Shown in pieces: positions 1 to 7,849 of a stretch of DNA of 64,000 nucleotides. The DNA comes from JAPUEK01 sp963815355 (GTDB taxonomy: Bacteria > Pseudomonadota > Alphaproteobacteria > Rhodobacterales > Rhodobacteraceae), in assembly GCA_963815355.1 (NCBI GenBank), contig CAWFGJ010000013.1, positions 558,001-622,000 on the forward strand. Reading direction: 5' to 3'. The number at the start of each line of letters is the position of its first letter. Position 1 is the stretch's first letter. The notes under the pieces are model-generated. The model saw only the letters and a list, made by a program, of their open reading frames with translations, did not search any database and was not told where the DNA came from. Position numbers and translations under genes: made by a program.

Positions 1-556
1 CGCCCGGGTTCAAATCGACCAACGCTGTCGGCCATGTTGAAGAACTGTCTGACAAAAGCGTCACGGACATGCGAATTGAGCGCATCAGAGACGTAAAGTA
101 ATCGGCCATCGAATGGGTAATCCGCCCGCCCATTGCAAACACCGCGCGTGACGGATCGGCCAAAAGCGCAGCCGCGGCATCAAATTCAGCATGGTCTATT
201 TGGCCCAACGTCGCCTGAAGATTGCCCATCACCGCATCGGCAAAACGATTGAGGATGTGGCTGTCTGGCACTCCACCCGCCCAGCGGTTGTGCTTGGCGA
301 TCGGGGATGCAAGCATCGCCTCGACTTCGGCGCGAAGCGAGTTCTGAAAATCAGGGTAACCCTTGTAGCCGAGTTTCTGCGCGAGGCGCACGACTGTCGG
401 GGTAGAAACCTCGGCGGCTTTGGCCAGAACTGTAATAGAGCCAAGCGCCGAAACAGGATATTGCTTAAGGATGTGACTGGCCAACTGCCGTTCCGCACGT
501 GTCAGATCGGGCATTGCCGCCCGCAACTTATCGTCAACCGCGATTTGCCCGCTCAT
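1..556 (-). CDS. MurR/RpiR family transcriptional regulator, partial (C-terminus beyond window)
   Basis: Reading down from an ATG at 556, the frame stays open to base 1, so the gene is cut by the window edge. The N-terminal part (about residues 1-77) is an HTH_6 RpiR domain, with the typical sequences LTRAERQLASHIL and AAEVSTPTVVRLAQKLGYKG. The region from about residue 110 is the start of a SIS domain (LADPSRAVFAMGGRITHS). Family members bind DNA as dimers and sense sugar phosphates or small metabolites through SIS. It is transcribed away from the amidohydrolase gene starting at 677, with a 120-base shared upstream region, so it probably controls that operon. The ligand is unknown. Confidence 0.85.
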   Translation of the reverse strand, partial: MSGQIAVDDKLRAAMPDLTRAERQLASHILKQYPVSALGSITVLAKAAEVSTPTVVRLAQKLGYKGYPDFQNSLRAEVEAMLASPIAKHNRWAGGVPDSHILNRFADAVMGNLQATLGQIDHAEFDAAAALLADPSRAVFAMGGRITHSMADYFTSLMRSIRMSVTLLSDSSSTWPTALVDLNPG

Positions 557-676
557 CCTTCGGTCTCCTCCGAGGTTTGGTAAGTATTGTAACAGCACAA
601 CATCGAAAGAAACAATCTTGACAGAACCCGACGGGCAGGTGAGCCTTCGTTCAAATACAGGAGATGACTCGACCCC
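557..676. promoter_or_regulatory. Divergent intergenic region between the RpiR regulator and the amine operon
   Basis: This 120-base region must carry promoters for both directions. A perfect -35-like TTGACA lies at 618-623 on the plus strand, but I see no convincing -10 at 16-18 bases from it. It is A+T richer than its surroundings. It is the natural place for the RpiR operator, but no clear inverted repeat of 6 bases or more was found by eye. Confidence 0.35.
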
Positions 677-1465
677 ATGTGCGCAGCAAGCCCCAAACGC
701 GCAGGCGGTATTTATTCGCCGGTCATAGAAAACCCGACCGCTCTGGGTCGCTTTGTTTTTGTCTGTGAGCATGCTTCGGCGACCATACCGGAACGCTGGG
801 GTGATCTTGGCCTGACTGCCGACCAACGCGCAGCACATATCGCTTGGGATCCGGGGGCACTTGGCCTCGCGCGGCGGCTATCAGAAAAACTGGACGGCCC
901 GTTTATCCACGCGCCTGTTAGCAGACTTGTCTATGACTGCAATCGCGCGCCCGATATGCCCGGGGCAATGCCCGAAAAATCCGAAATCCACGAAATCCCG
1001 GGCAATTCCGGTTTGACCCGCGAAGAACGCCTTGAGCGAACAGAGGCCATATACCTGCCTTGGGCGAATGGATTACATGCTCTGATCGCGCGACGCATTG
1101 CACTAGGCCTGCGCCCAGTGATCATAACGGTTCACAGCTTTACACCTGTTTATTTCGGCAAAACGCGCCGGGTCGAATTTGGGATCATTCATGACGCCGA
1201 TCCTGGTCTTGCTGGCGCAATCCATACACAAGCCCGCAAGCAAACCCGCTTGAACGCTGAGTTGAACTCCCCCTACTCGGCAGCCGACGATGTCACCCAT
1301 ACCTTGCGGCTGCATGCAACTCCGTACGGCCTGCCAAGCGGGATGCTTGAAATTCGAAGCGATCTGATTGGCACACCCGAAGCTGAAGAAGCGATGGCGG
1401 ATAAGTTGGCCCTGGTTCTGGCAACCGCGCTGGCCGGCGTAACAACGCAAGCCAAAGCAGGTTGA
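677..1465 (+). CDS. N-formylglutamate amidohydrolase family protein
   Basis: A 262-residue protein of the FGase/HutG2 fold, a zinc-dependent amidohydrolase family cleaving N-acylated glutamate and related amides. Visible family motifs are VCEHASATIPE at residues 29-39, RLVYDCNR at 83-90 and ITVHSFTP at 150-157, which carry the likely metal ligands and carboxylate-binding residues. There are no histidine-utilisation genes around it. It leads a row with a glutamine-synthetase-family ligase, aldehyde and alcohol dehydrogenases and a flavoprotein. I therefore infer that it releases glutamate from a gamma-glutamyl or N-acyl-glutamyl intermediate, and that formylglutamate itself is not the substrate. 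The family call is firm, the substrate is not. Confidence 0.85.
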   Translation: MCAASPKRAGGIYSPVIENPTALGRFVFVCEHASATIPERWGDLGLTADQRAAHIAWDPGALGLARRLSEKLDGPFIHAPVSRLVYDCNRAPDMPGAMPEKSEIHEIPGNSGLTREERLERTEAIYLPWANGLHALIARRIALGLRPVIITVHSFTPVYFGKTRRVEFGIIHDADPGLAGAIHTQARKQTRLNAELNSPYSAADDVTHTLRLHATPYGLPSGMLEIRSDLIGTPEAEEAMADKLALVLATALAGVTTQAKAG

Positions 1466-1558
1466 CCATGGGCCCGGGAAACAAACACAAACTGGAAACG
1501 TCAGGATACCCAATTGCAACCGGCCGCAGTCGAGCTACGATCAAATTTTGTCTAGCAG

Positions 1559-1728
1559 CGGCTGTCGAGCCGCGCGATGAGGCGGTTCATGCAGATTGAT
1601 TCTTTCGCCGGTGAATCCGAGATCCGAAGTGCTGCCGATTGCTGGCCACGCAAACCGGAATTCGGCGGCGGGGCCGACCGGGCTAGAAAGCCCTACCGCA
1701 AGTAGCCTCGAATGCCCGCCGATGCGGG
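1559..1728 (+). promoter_or_regulatory. Structured leader with five short hairpins ahead of the glutamine-synthetase-like gene
   Basis: The 279-base gap 1466-1744 holds no convincing gene but is rich in inverted repeats: CGGCT/AGCCG (1559-1563 with 1568-1572), GATTC/GAATC (1598-1602 with 1613-1617), TCGGC/GCCGA (1662-1666 with 1673-1677), GGGCT/AGCCC (1680-1684 with 1689-1693) and CCCGC/GCGGG (1715-1719 with 1724-1728). The last ends 16 bases before the ATG. I do not recognise a known riboswitch class. Short hairpins occur by chance in G+C-rich DNA, so function is only suggested by their density. Confidence 0.3.
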
Positions 1729-1744
1729 AAAGACCGAACTCTAG

Positions 1745-3127
1745 ATGAAAGGCACGTTCATGCCCGGAAATATGACTTTTGACGCCCTCAAAGAAGCTGT
1801 AGCCAATGGCGAGATCGACACGGTGCTGGTCGGCTCTGTTGACATGCAAGGCCGCCTCATGGGTAAACGTTTTCACGCCGCCTTCTTTGTTGAAAGCGGG
1901 TACAAGGAAACCCATTGCTGCAACTACCTGCTGGCTGTGGACATGGAGATGACGACAGTCCCAGGGTACAAGTCCTCCAGCTGGGAAAAAGGCTATGGTG
2001 ACTACGTACAAAAGCCTGACCTGTCGACGCTCCGCCGCATTCCATGGCTGCCAGGGACTGCACTCTGCCTCGCCGACTTGTTGGACCATGACACCCATGA
2101 AGAGGTTTCGGTCTCGCCCCGTGCGATCCTGAAGCGCCAGGTTGCGCGCGCACGCGCCATGGGTTTTGAGCCAATGATGGCGACCGAGCTTGAGTTCTAC
2201 ATTTTTGAGAATGCTTATGAAAACCTGCGCGATGGCGGGCTTTCCGCTCTGCGCCCAATCAGTGGCTACAACGAGGACTATCACCTTTTTCAGACCTCAA
2301 AAGAAGAGAGCCTGATGCGGGATGTCCGTAATGGCCTTTATGCCGCGGGCATTCCGATTGAGAACACCAAAGGCGAGGCTGACGCAGGTCAGCACGAGGT
2401 AAATTATCACTATTCCGACGCGCTGGATACGGCTGACAACCATGTCATCGTCAAGCAAGGGGTCAAAGAGATCGCCCACTCCAAGGGTAAGTCTGTGACT
2501 TTCATGGCGAAATACGACCACCGCAAAGCGGGGTCTTCTTCCCACGTGCACCAAAGTCTTTGGACCAAAGATGGCAAGGCGGCATTTGCTGACCCGTCAG
2601 ACACTTACGGCATGTCCGAAGTGATGAAGCAGTTCCTCGCAGGGCAGCTTGCGCACGCCGAAGCGATAACCACGTTTCTTGCGCCCTATGTGAACAGCTA
2701 CAAGCGTTTTACCATTGGAATGTTCGCCCCGACCAAAGCGGTCTGGAGCGCCGACAACCGTACCGCGGGATTCCGGGTATGCGGGGCGCACTCAAAGGCT
2801 GTCCGTGTTGAATGCCGCATTCCCGGCAGCGACGTAAACCCCTATCTATGCTGCGCAGCACTACTCGCGGCGGGTCTTGACGGCATCGAGCAGAAGATGG
2901 AATTGGAGCCCGAGATGAAAGGCGACATGTACAGCGCTTCGAACGTTCGCAATATTCCGACCAACCTGCGCGACGCGGCGGATGCACTTGCTGGTTCGGC
3001 CATGCTGCGCGGTGCGTTCGGTGACGATGTTGTCGATCATTACCATCATGCTGCCCAGTGGGAGATCACGGAAACGGATCGAGTTGTCACAGACTTTGAA
3101 GTGCAACGTTTGCTGGAACGGGCCTGA
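1745..3127 (+). CDS. Glutamine synthetase family protein (gamma-glutamyl-amine ligase type)
   Basis: A 460-residue member of the type I glutamine synthetase fold, close in length to PuuA, IpuC and GlnA3/4 ligases that couple glutamate to amines using ATP. Motifs in order are ATELEFYIF (metal ligand glutamate, about residue 140), GEADAGQHEVNYHYSDAL (about 210), AGSSSHVHQSLW (about 260), NSYKRFTIGMFAPTKAVW (about 318) and VECRIPGSDVNPY (about 358). The adenylylation-site tyrosine region of true GlnA is not evident. The start is ATG 1745 directly after a stop; ATG 1760 has a better-placed AAAGG and is an alternative. With ALDH and Fe-ADH directly downstream, an amine or amino-alcohol substrate is more likely than ammonia. 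Confidence 0.88.
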   Translation: MKGTFMPGNMTFDALKEAVANGEIDTVLVGSVDMQGRLMGKRFHAAFFVESGYKETHCCNYLLAVDMEMTTVPGYKSSSWEKGYGDYVQKPDLSTLRRIPWLPGTALCLADLLDHDTHEEVSVSPRAILKRQVARARAMGFEPMMATELEFYIFENAYENLRDGGLSALRPISGYNEDYHLFQTSKEESLMRDVRNGLYAAGIPIENTKGEADAGQHEVNYHYSDALDTADNHVIVKQGVKEIAHSKGKSVTFMAKYDHRKAGSSSHVHQSLWTKDGKAAFADPSDTYGMSEVMKQFLAGQLAHAEAITTFLAPYVNSYKRFTIGMFAPTKAVWSADNRTAGFRVCGAHSKAVRVECRIPGSDVNPYLCCAALLAAGLDGIEQKMELEPEMKGDMYSASNVRNIPTNLRDAADALAGSAMLRGAFGDDVVDHYHHAAQWEITETDRVVTDFEVQRLLERA

Positions 3128-3195
3128 CCAAGGGTCAAAAAATCCGACAAGACCTAATATCCGGGCGGGCGCACCGCCCTTTAAGGACGACAGAC

Positions 3196-4575
3196 ATGAA
3201 GCCAATTCAACTTATCTCCCCCGTCGATGGCTCGGTTTATGCTGAGCGGACCCCATTGACGCTCGAAGCCGCCAAAGAAGCCGTCGCTCGCGGCAAAGCT
3301 GCACAAAAGTCTTGGGCGGCCCGCCCCCTTGCTGAGCGTGTCGCCTTGGTCAATGCTGGCGTCGCCCGCCTGAACGACATGAAAGACGCCGTGGTGGAGG
3401 AATTGGCATGGCAAATGGGGCGACCAACCCGATTTGGTGGCGAGTTCGGGGGCGTCAACGCACGCACAGAGTATATGTCCAAAATCGCGGCAGAAACACT
3501 GGCACCGAAAATCGTTGAGGATAGTGAAAAGTTTCGCCGCTACCTCGCACGTGATCCGGTTGGCGTGGTCTTTATCGTGGCTCCATGGAACTACCCCTAT
3601 CTGACGACCATCAACACGCTGATTCCGGCGCTGATTGCGGGCAACTCGGTGATCCTCAAGCATGCGTCTCAGACCATGTTGGTTGGTGAGCGTCTTGCCG
3701 AAGCATTCCACGCTGGGGGAGTGCCGAACGATGTGTTCCAGAATGTCGTGCTTGACCATGCGACGACGGAAGCGCTGATCGCCGCGCGATCCTTTGGGTT
3801 TGTGAACTTTACAGGCTCAGTAGGCGGCGGCGTTGCCATGGAAAAGGCGGCCGCAGGCACCTTTACGCCGCTTGGGCTGGAATTGGGTGGCAAAGACCCC
3901 GGATACGTGCGCGCCGATGCAAACCTCGACGCGGCCGTTGATACGCTTATGGACGGCGCCCTTTACAACGCAGGTCAATGTTGCTGCGGAATCGAGCGCA
4001 TCTATGTCCATGAAAGCCTCTATGATGCTTTTGTGGAAAAGGCCGTCGCTTGGGTCAAAACATTGAAGCTCGGCAATCCGTTTGACGCAGACAGCACGTT
4101 GGGCCCGATGGCCAACAAACGCTTCGCCGCCGTCGTGCGCAGCCAAATCGCTGATGCCATTGCACAGGGAGCGAAGCCACTTATCGACCCCGCGCTTTTC
4201 CCAGCTGATGACGGCGGGGCCTACCTTGCACCGCAGATTTTGGTCAACGTAGATCACACCATGCGCGTCATGACCGAAGAAAGCTTTGGTCCAGTCGTTG
4301 GGATCATGAAGGTTAAGGACGATGCCGAAGCCATCGCGCTAATGAATGACAGCCCATACGGCCTGACAGCATCCGTCTGGACCGAAGACTATGATACCGC
4401 CGAAGCCCTCGGTCGACAGATCGAAACCGGCACCGTCTTCATGAACCGCGCCGATTATCTGGACCCAGAACTCTGCTGGACAGGCTGTAAGGACACTGGG
4501 CGCGGCGGAAGCCTGTCTTACCTTGGCTTCCATTCGGTCACCCGCCCGAAATCATACCACTTCAAGAAAGTCTGA
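3196..4575 (+). CDS. NAD(P)-dependent aldehyde dehydrogenase
   Basis: A 459-residue ALDH superfamily enzyme oxidising an aldehyde to the acid. It has VFIVAPWNYPY and the FTGSVGGG nucleotide-binding turn, LELGGKDPGYV with the general-base glutamate, and NAGQCCCGIERIYV with the catalytic cysteine inside a CCC run. EESFGPVVGI follows in the C-terminal half. AAGGA lies about 9 bases before the ATG. It sits 68 bases after the ligase and 3 bases before the iron alcohol dehydrogenase, so the three are almost certainly cotranscribed. In this context it would oxidise a gamma-glutamyl-amino aldehyde, comparable to the PuuC step of putrescine breakdown; this is inference. Confidence 0.9.
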   Translation: MKPIQLISPVDGSVYAERTPLTLEAAKEAVARGKAAQKSWAARPLAERVALVNAGVARLNDMKDAVVEELAWQMGRPTRFGGEFGGVNARTEYMSKIAAETLAPKIVEDSEKFRRYLARDPVGVVFIVAPWNYPYLTTINTLIPALIAGNSVILKHASQTMLVGERLAEAFHAGGVPNDVFQNVVLDHATTEALIAARSFGFVNFTGSVGGGVAMEKAAAGTFTPLGLELGGKDPGYVRADANLDAAVDTLMDGALYNAGQCCCGIERIYVHESLYDAFVEKAVAWVKTLKLGNPFDADSTLGPMANKRFAAVVRSQIADAIAQGAKPLIDPALFPADDGGAYLAPQILVNVDHTMRVMTEESFGPVVGIMKVKDDAEAIALMNDSPYGLTASVWTEDYDTAEALGRQIETGTVFMNRADYLDPELCWTGCKDTGRGGSLSYLGFHSVTRPKSYHFKKV

Positions 4576-4578
4576 GTC

Positions 4579-5739
4579 ATGAGCCACAATGTTCCAAATC
4601 GTAACTGGTCCTACCCGACCGCAATCAAGTTTGGCGTCGGCAGGATTGCCGAACTTGCAGAGCATGCCGCCGCGGCAGGGTTGAAAAAGCCACTTCTGGT
4701 GACCGACAAAGCGCTGGCAAGTTTGCCAATTACAGCCGCCGCTTTGGAGGTGCTGGAAAAGGCAGGCATGGGGCGGGCCGTATTCTCCGAGGTTGACCCA
4801 AACCCTAACGAAGCGAACATGATCGCAGGGATCGCCGTCTACAACGCAGGGCAGCACGACGGGGTAATTTGCTTTGGCGGTGGCTCTGCGTTGGATCTTG
4901 GCAAGATGATCGCGCTGATGGCCGGCCAGAAGAAAGAGCTTTCTGTCTGGGATCTAGAGGACATCGACGATTGGTACACCCGCGCCGATGCCACCAAAAT
5001 AGCCCCGATCATTGCGGTTCCCACGACGGCAGGAACGGGTTCAGAGGTTGGTCGTGCTGGCGTCCTGACCAACAGCACCACCCACAAGAAAAAGATCATT
5101 TTTCATCCTAAACTGATGCCTGTTGTGACCATCTGCGATCCGGCGCTGACGGTTGGGATGCCAAAATTTATCACGGCAGGCACCGGCATGGATGCATTGG
5201 CGCACTGCCTTGAGGCATATTGTTCGCCGTTCTATCATCCCATGTCGCAGGGTATCGCCCTTGAGGGGATGCGGCTGGTGTTCGAGAACCTTCCCAAGGT
5301 TTACGCGAACCCGAACGACCTTGACGCCCGCGCTCATATGATGAGCGCTGCGGCGATGGGGGCTGTCGCATTCCAGAAAGGTTTGGGTGCGATCCACAGC
5401 CTCAGCCATCCCGTTGGCGCTGTCTATGGAACCCACCACGGCACAACAAACGCTGTCGTGATGCCGATGGTCCTGACTTTCAACCGTGAAAAGATCGAAG
5501 CGCGGATCAACTCAGCGGCGGCCTATCTTGGCATTGCGGGTGGCTTCGAAGGATTCTACCGTGAGGTACTGAAGTTGCGGACTTTGCTCGCAATTCCCGA
5601 AAACCTTGGCGCGCTTGGCGTTCAGGCCAAGGATCTTGATATGCTGACCGACATGGCGCTCGAAGATCCGTCCTGTGGCGGCAATCCTGTTGAGATGACC
5701 CGCGAGAATACACGCGCCTTGTTTGAGGCCTGCATGTAA
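4579..5739 (+). CDS. Iron-containing alcohol dehydrogenase
   Basis: A 386-residue group III (Fe-ADH) enzyme. The NAD-binding region has GGGSALDLGKM, followed by VPTTAGTGSEVG. Metal-binding residues lie in TGMDALAHCLEAY (Asp and His) and in IHSLSHPVGAVYGTHHG (two His). The length matches FucO/AdhE-type enzymes. Only 3 bases separate it from the aldehyde dehydrogenase, and its stop is followed 1 base later by the next ATG at 5741. Paired with the ALDH, it would convert an alcohol group to the acid in two steps. That pairing is the main reason to propose an amino alcohol, rather than a diamine, as substrate of this operon. Confidence 0.92.
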   Translation: MSHNVPNRNWSYPTAIKFGVGRIAELAEHAAAAGLKKPLLVTDKALASLPITAAALEVLEKAGMGRAVFSEVDPNPNEANMIAGIAVYNAGQHDGVICFGGGSALDLGKMIALMAGQKKELSVWDLEDIDDWYTRADATKIAPIIAVPTTAGTGSEVGRAGVLTNSTTHKKKIIFHPKLMPVVTICDPALTVGMPKFITAGTGMDALAHCLEAYCSPFYHPMSQGIALEGMRLVFENLPKVYANPNDLDARAHMMSAAAMGAVAFQKGLGAIHSLSHPVGAVYGTHHGTTNAVVMPMVLTFNREKIEARINSAAAYLGIAGGFEGFYREVLKLRTLLAIPENLGALGVQAKDLDMLTDMALEDPSCGGNPVEMTRENTRALFEACM

Positions 5740-5740
5740 A

Positions 5741-6991
5741 ATGGGCGGGCCGACGACCCCGACGCGCACGGAGATTGCCGTACTCGGCGCGGGGGTCGTT
5801 GGCCTTGCTATCGCCGAAGCATTGATAGCGAAGGGCCACGAAGTCACGCTCGTCGATCCCGGCGAACCCGGGATGGGTGCCTCATACGGCAATGCCGGCA
5901 CCATTGCAGATTACGCCGTAATGCCCGTGGGCACGCCCGATGTTTTGCGAAACATTCCGTCGCTGCTTTTTGACCGCGACTCTCCTTTGTCGATCCGCAA
6001 GGCAGCGCTCCCGACGCTAGCACCTTGGTTAATGCGGTTTGCGGCGCAATCCCTTCCCGGTGCCGCAAGCCGAAATGCCGCGGCAATCGCGGCGCTGGTC
6101 GCGGATGCTTGCCCAAGGTGGGAGGCACTTGCGGCACGCATTGATGCGGAAGGAATGCTGCAAAAGCGCGGCTGCCTTTATATGTATGAGACGGCTTCAG
6201 GCTATCGAGCAGCGGCGGCGGATATGGCAGGTCGGCGCGCGCTTGGGATCAGTGTTGAATTGCTTTCTGCCGCTGAACTGGCGGCGATGGAGCCGGGGCT
6301 TCCACCCGTCGACGGCGGCGCTGCGTTTTTCCCGAAAGCCGTCTTTTTGTCTGATCCCGGTGCCGTCGTCAGACTTCTGCTTTCCAATGTTTTGAAAAAG
6401 GCCAATTTGATCCGCGCGACGGCAACCCGCCTTACGCGCAAAGACGGCGGCGTGTTGGTCGAGGGTCCAGACGTTCGGATACAGGCCCAAAGGGTTATTG
6501 TGGCTGCTGGCGCGCATAGCCGCGGGCTCGCTGCCTCTGCGGGCGATCGGCTGCCGCTCGAAACGGAACGGGGCTACCATTTGGAGTGGGACCTTGACCA
6601 GCCAAAGCTGACACGGCCAACCTGCCCGACCGCGCGCGGTTTCTATCTTTGTCCAATGACCGGGCGTTTGCGGGTCGCGGGCACTGTCGAATTGGGTGGC
6701 CTCAAGGCACCGATTTCACGCCATCGGATTGCCAAATTATTGCAAGGTGCCCGAGCAATCTTCCCTGACCTTGGCACTCCAGACCGAGAGTGGATGGGGT
6801 TCCGCCCTTCTATGCCAGACAGCCTGCCGGTCATTGGACCTTCGAGCAAAGGGGCCGAGATCATACATGCGTTCGGCCATGGCCATATCGGTTTGACATT
6901 GGCCCCGATTACTGCCGCGATTGTTGCCGATCTGGTTGAAAAGAAGACGCCCGCATTGGACATCCATCCCTACCGCGCAAACAGGTTCTGA
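5741..6991 (+). CDS. FAD-dependent oxidoreductase (DAO family, DadA-like)
   Basis: A 416-residue flavoprotein of the D-amino-acid oxidase/dehydrogenase family. The N-terminal Rossmann motif is AVLGAGVVGLAIAEAL at about residues 13-28. The C-terminal FAD signature region contains MGFRPSMPDSLPVIG and FGHGHIGLTLAP. It resembles D-amino-acid dehydrogenase and glycine-oxidase-like enzymes that deaminate amino acids. The start is ATG 5741, one base after the upstream stop; an upstream in-frame TTG at 5723 would overlap that gene and is less likely. As the last gene of the operon it may deaminate the amino acid released by the pathway. Substrate and electron acceptor are not determined by sequence. 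Confidence 0.85.
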   Translation: MGGPTTPTRTEIAVLGAGVVGLAIAEALIAKGHEVTLVDPGEPGMGASYGNAGTIADYAVMPVGTPDVLRNIPSLLFDRDSPLSIRKAALPTLAPWLMRFAAQSLPGAASRNAAAIAALVADACPRWEALAARIDAEGMLQKRGCLYMYETASGYRAAAADMAGRRALGISVELLSAAELAAMEPGLPPVDGGAAFFPKAVFLSDPGAVVRLLLSNVLKKANLIRATATRLTRKDGGVLVEGPDVRIQAQRVIVAAGAHSRGLAASAGDRLPLETERGYHLEWDLDQPKLTRPTCPTARGFYLCPMTGRLRVAGTVELGGLKAPISRHRIAKLLQGARAIFPDLGTPDREWMGFRPSMPDSLPVIGPSSKGAEIIHAFGHGHIGLTLAPITAAIVADLVEKKTPALDIHPYRANRF

Positions 6992-6996
6992 ACATC

Positions 6997-7029
6997 AAAA
7001 CGCCGGACGCATTCAGCGCCCGGCGTTTT
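6997..7029. terminator. Bidirectional rho-independent terminator
   Basis: AAAACGCCGG (6997-7006) pairs perfectly with CCGGCGTTTT (7020-7029) across a 13-base loop. With A residues on one side and T on the other it can stop transcription from the flavoprotein gene on the plus strand and from the TerC gene on the minus strand, which converge here. Confidence 0.85.
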
Positions 7030-7061
7030 AGATTTCTCGCTCTCGCGCGCAGTCAAAACGG

Positions 7062-7721
7062 TCAGTTACCAACCATACCCAAAACGACCGGAGCGACCTC
7101 TTCCCAGCCCTGCCACATCATTTTCAATGCCACATAGACGATGATCAAAAGGCCAACATAGGCGATCCAGCGGTGCTTGTTCAAAAGCCGCGCGATAAAG
7201 GTTGCGGCAAGGCCCATCAATGCAATCGACAAGACGAGCCCAATCACAAGCACAGTTGGGTGATCGCGCGCGGCACCTGCGACCGCCAAGACGTTGTCGA
7301 GCGACATCGACACATCGGCAATCACAATCTGCCATGCGGCTTGGGCAAAGGTCTTCCGGGGCGCCCCGCCTGCAACAGTGCCGTCTGCGTTCAAGTCAAG
7401 TCCGGTCAAAGCCTCTTCTGCCTGCTGGCTGCCATGACCCTGACGCAACTCGCGCCACATTTTCCAACAGACCCATAGAAGCAAGACGCCACCAGCAAGC
7501 AACAACCCGACGATTGCCAAAAGTTGAGTGGTAATTAGTGCAAAACCGATCCGCATGACCGTTGCGGCAAGAATGCCAACCAAGATTGCCTTGTTGCGCA
7601 GTTCTTTTGGTAGACCTGCCGCCGCCAATCCGATGACAATTGCGTTGTCACCCGCAAGCACCAAATCAATCCCGATGACTTGCATCAGCGCAATGAAGCC
7701 TTGGTATGTAAAGATTTCCAT
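7062..7721 (-). CDS. TerC family integral membrane protein
   Basis: About 219 residues with seven hydrophobic segments. Two TerC signature motifs each place acidic residues in a membrane helix: IDLVLAGDNAIVIG at about residues 18-31 and DVSMSLDNVLAVAG near residue 137. The family covers putative metal (Mn or Ca) exporters such as YjbE/YkoY and the tellurite-resistance protein TerC. The start was taken at ATG 7721 because the family begins with this short N-terminus before the first helix. It is transcribed alone, convergent with the flavoprotein. No yybP-ykoY type manganese riboswitch was recognised upstream. Transported ion unknown. Confidence 0.88.
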   Translation of the reverse strand: MEIFTYQGFIALMQVIGIDLVLAGDNAIVIGLAAAGLPKELRNKAILVGILAATVMRIGFALITTQLLAIVGLLLAGGVLLLWVCWKMWRELRQGHGSQQAEEALTGLDLNADGTVAGGAPRKTFAQAAWQIVIADVSMSLDNVLAVAGAARDHPTVLVIGLVLSIALMGLAATFIARLLNKHRWIAYVGLLIIVYVALKMMWQGWEEVAPVVLGMVGN

Positions 7722-7849
7722 CAGTCCCCCGGCTCTGCCGTGTGTATTATTTTTGCGGGCGATGCCCGGCAATCACCTATTTATGATCTACCCGTCTTCG
7801 CTTCAACCGGGCGCCCTGTGATTATTTCGCCGAAGCATCGGACGATGTA

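Noticed and set aside
1559..1728. Guanidine-II or glycine riboswitch before the GS-like gene
   Set aside because: Loops are not ACGR, and no glycine-riboswitch core was found, so only a generic structured leader is claimed.
7722..7849. yybP-ykoY manganese riboswitch ahead of the TerC gene
   Set aside because: The expected conserved core was not recognised; a small CGGGC/GCCCG hairpin is present but the conserved loops are missing.
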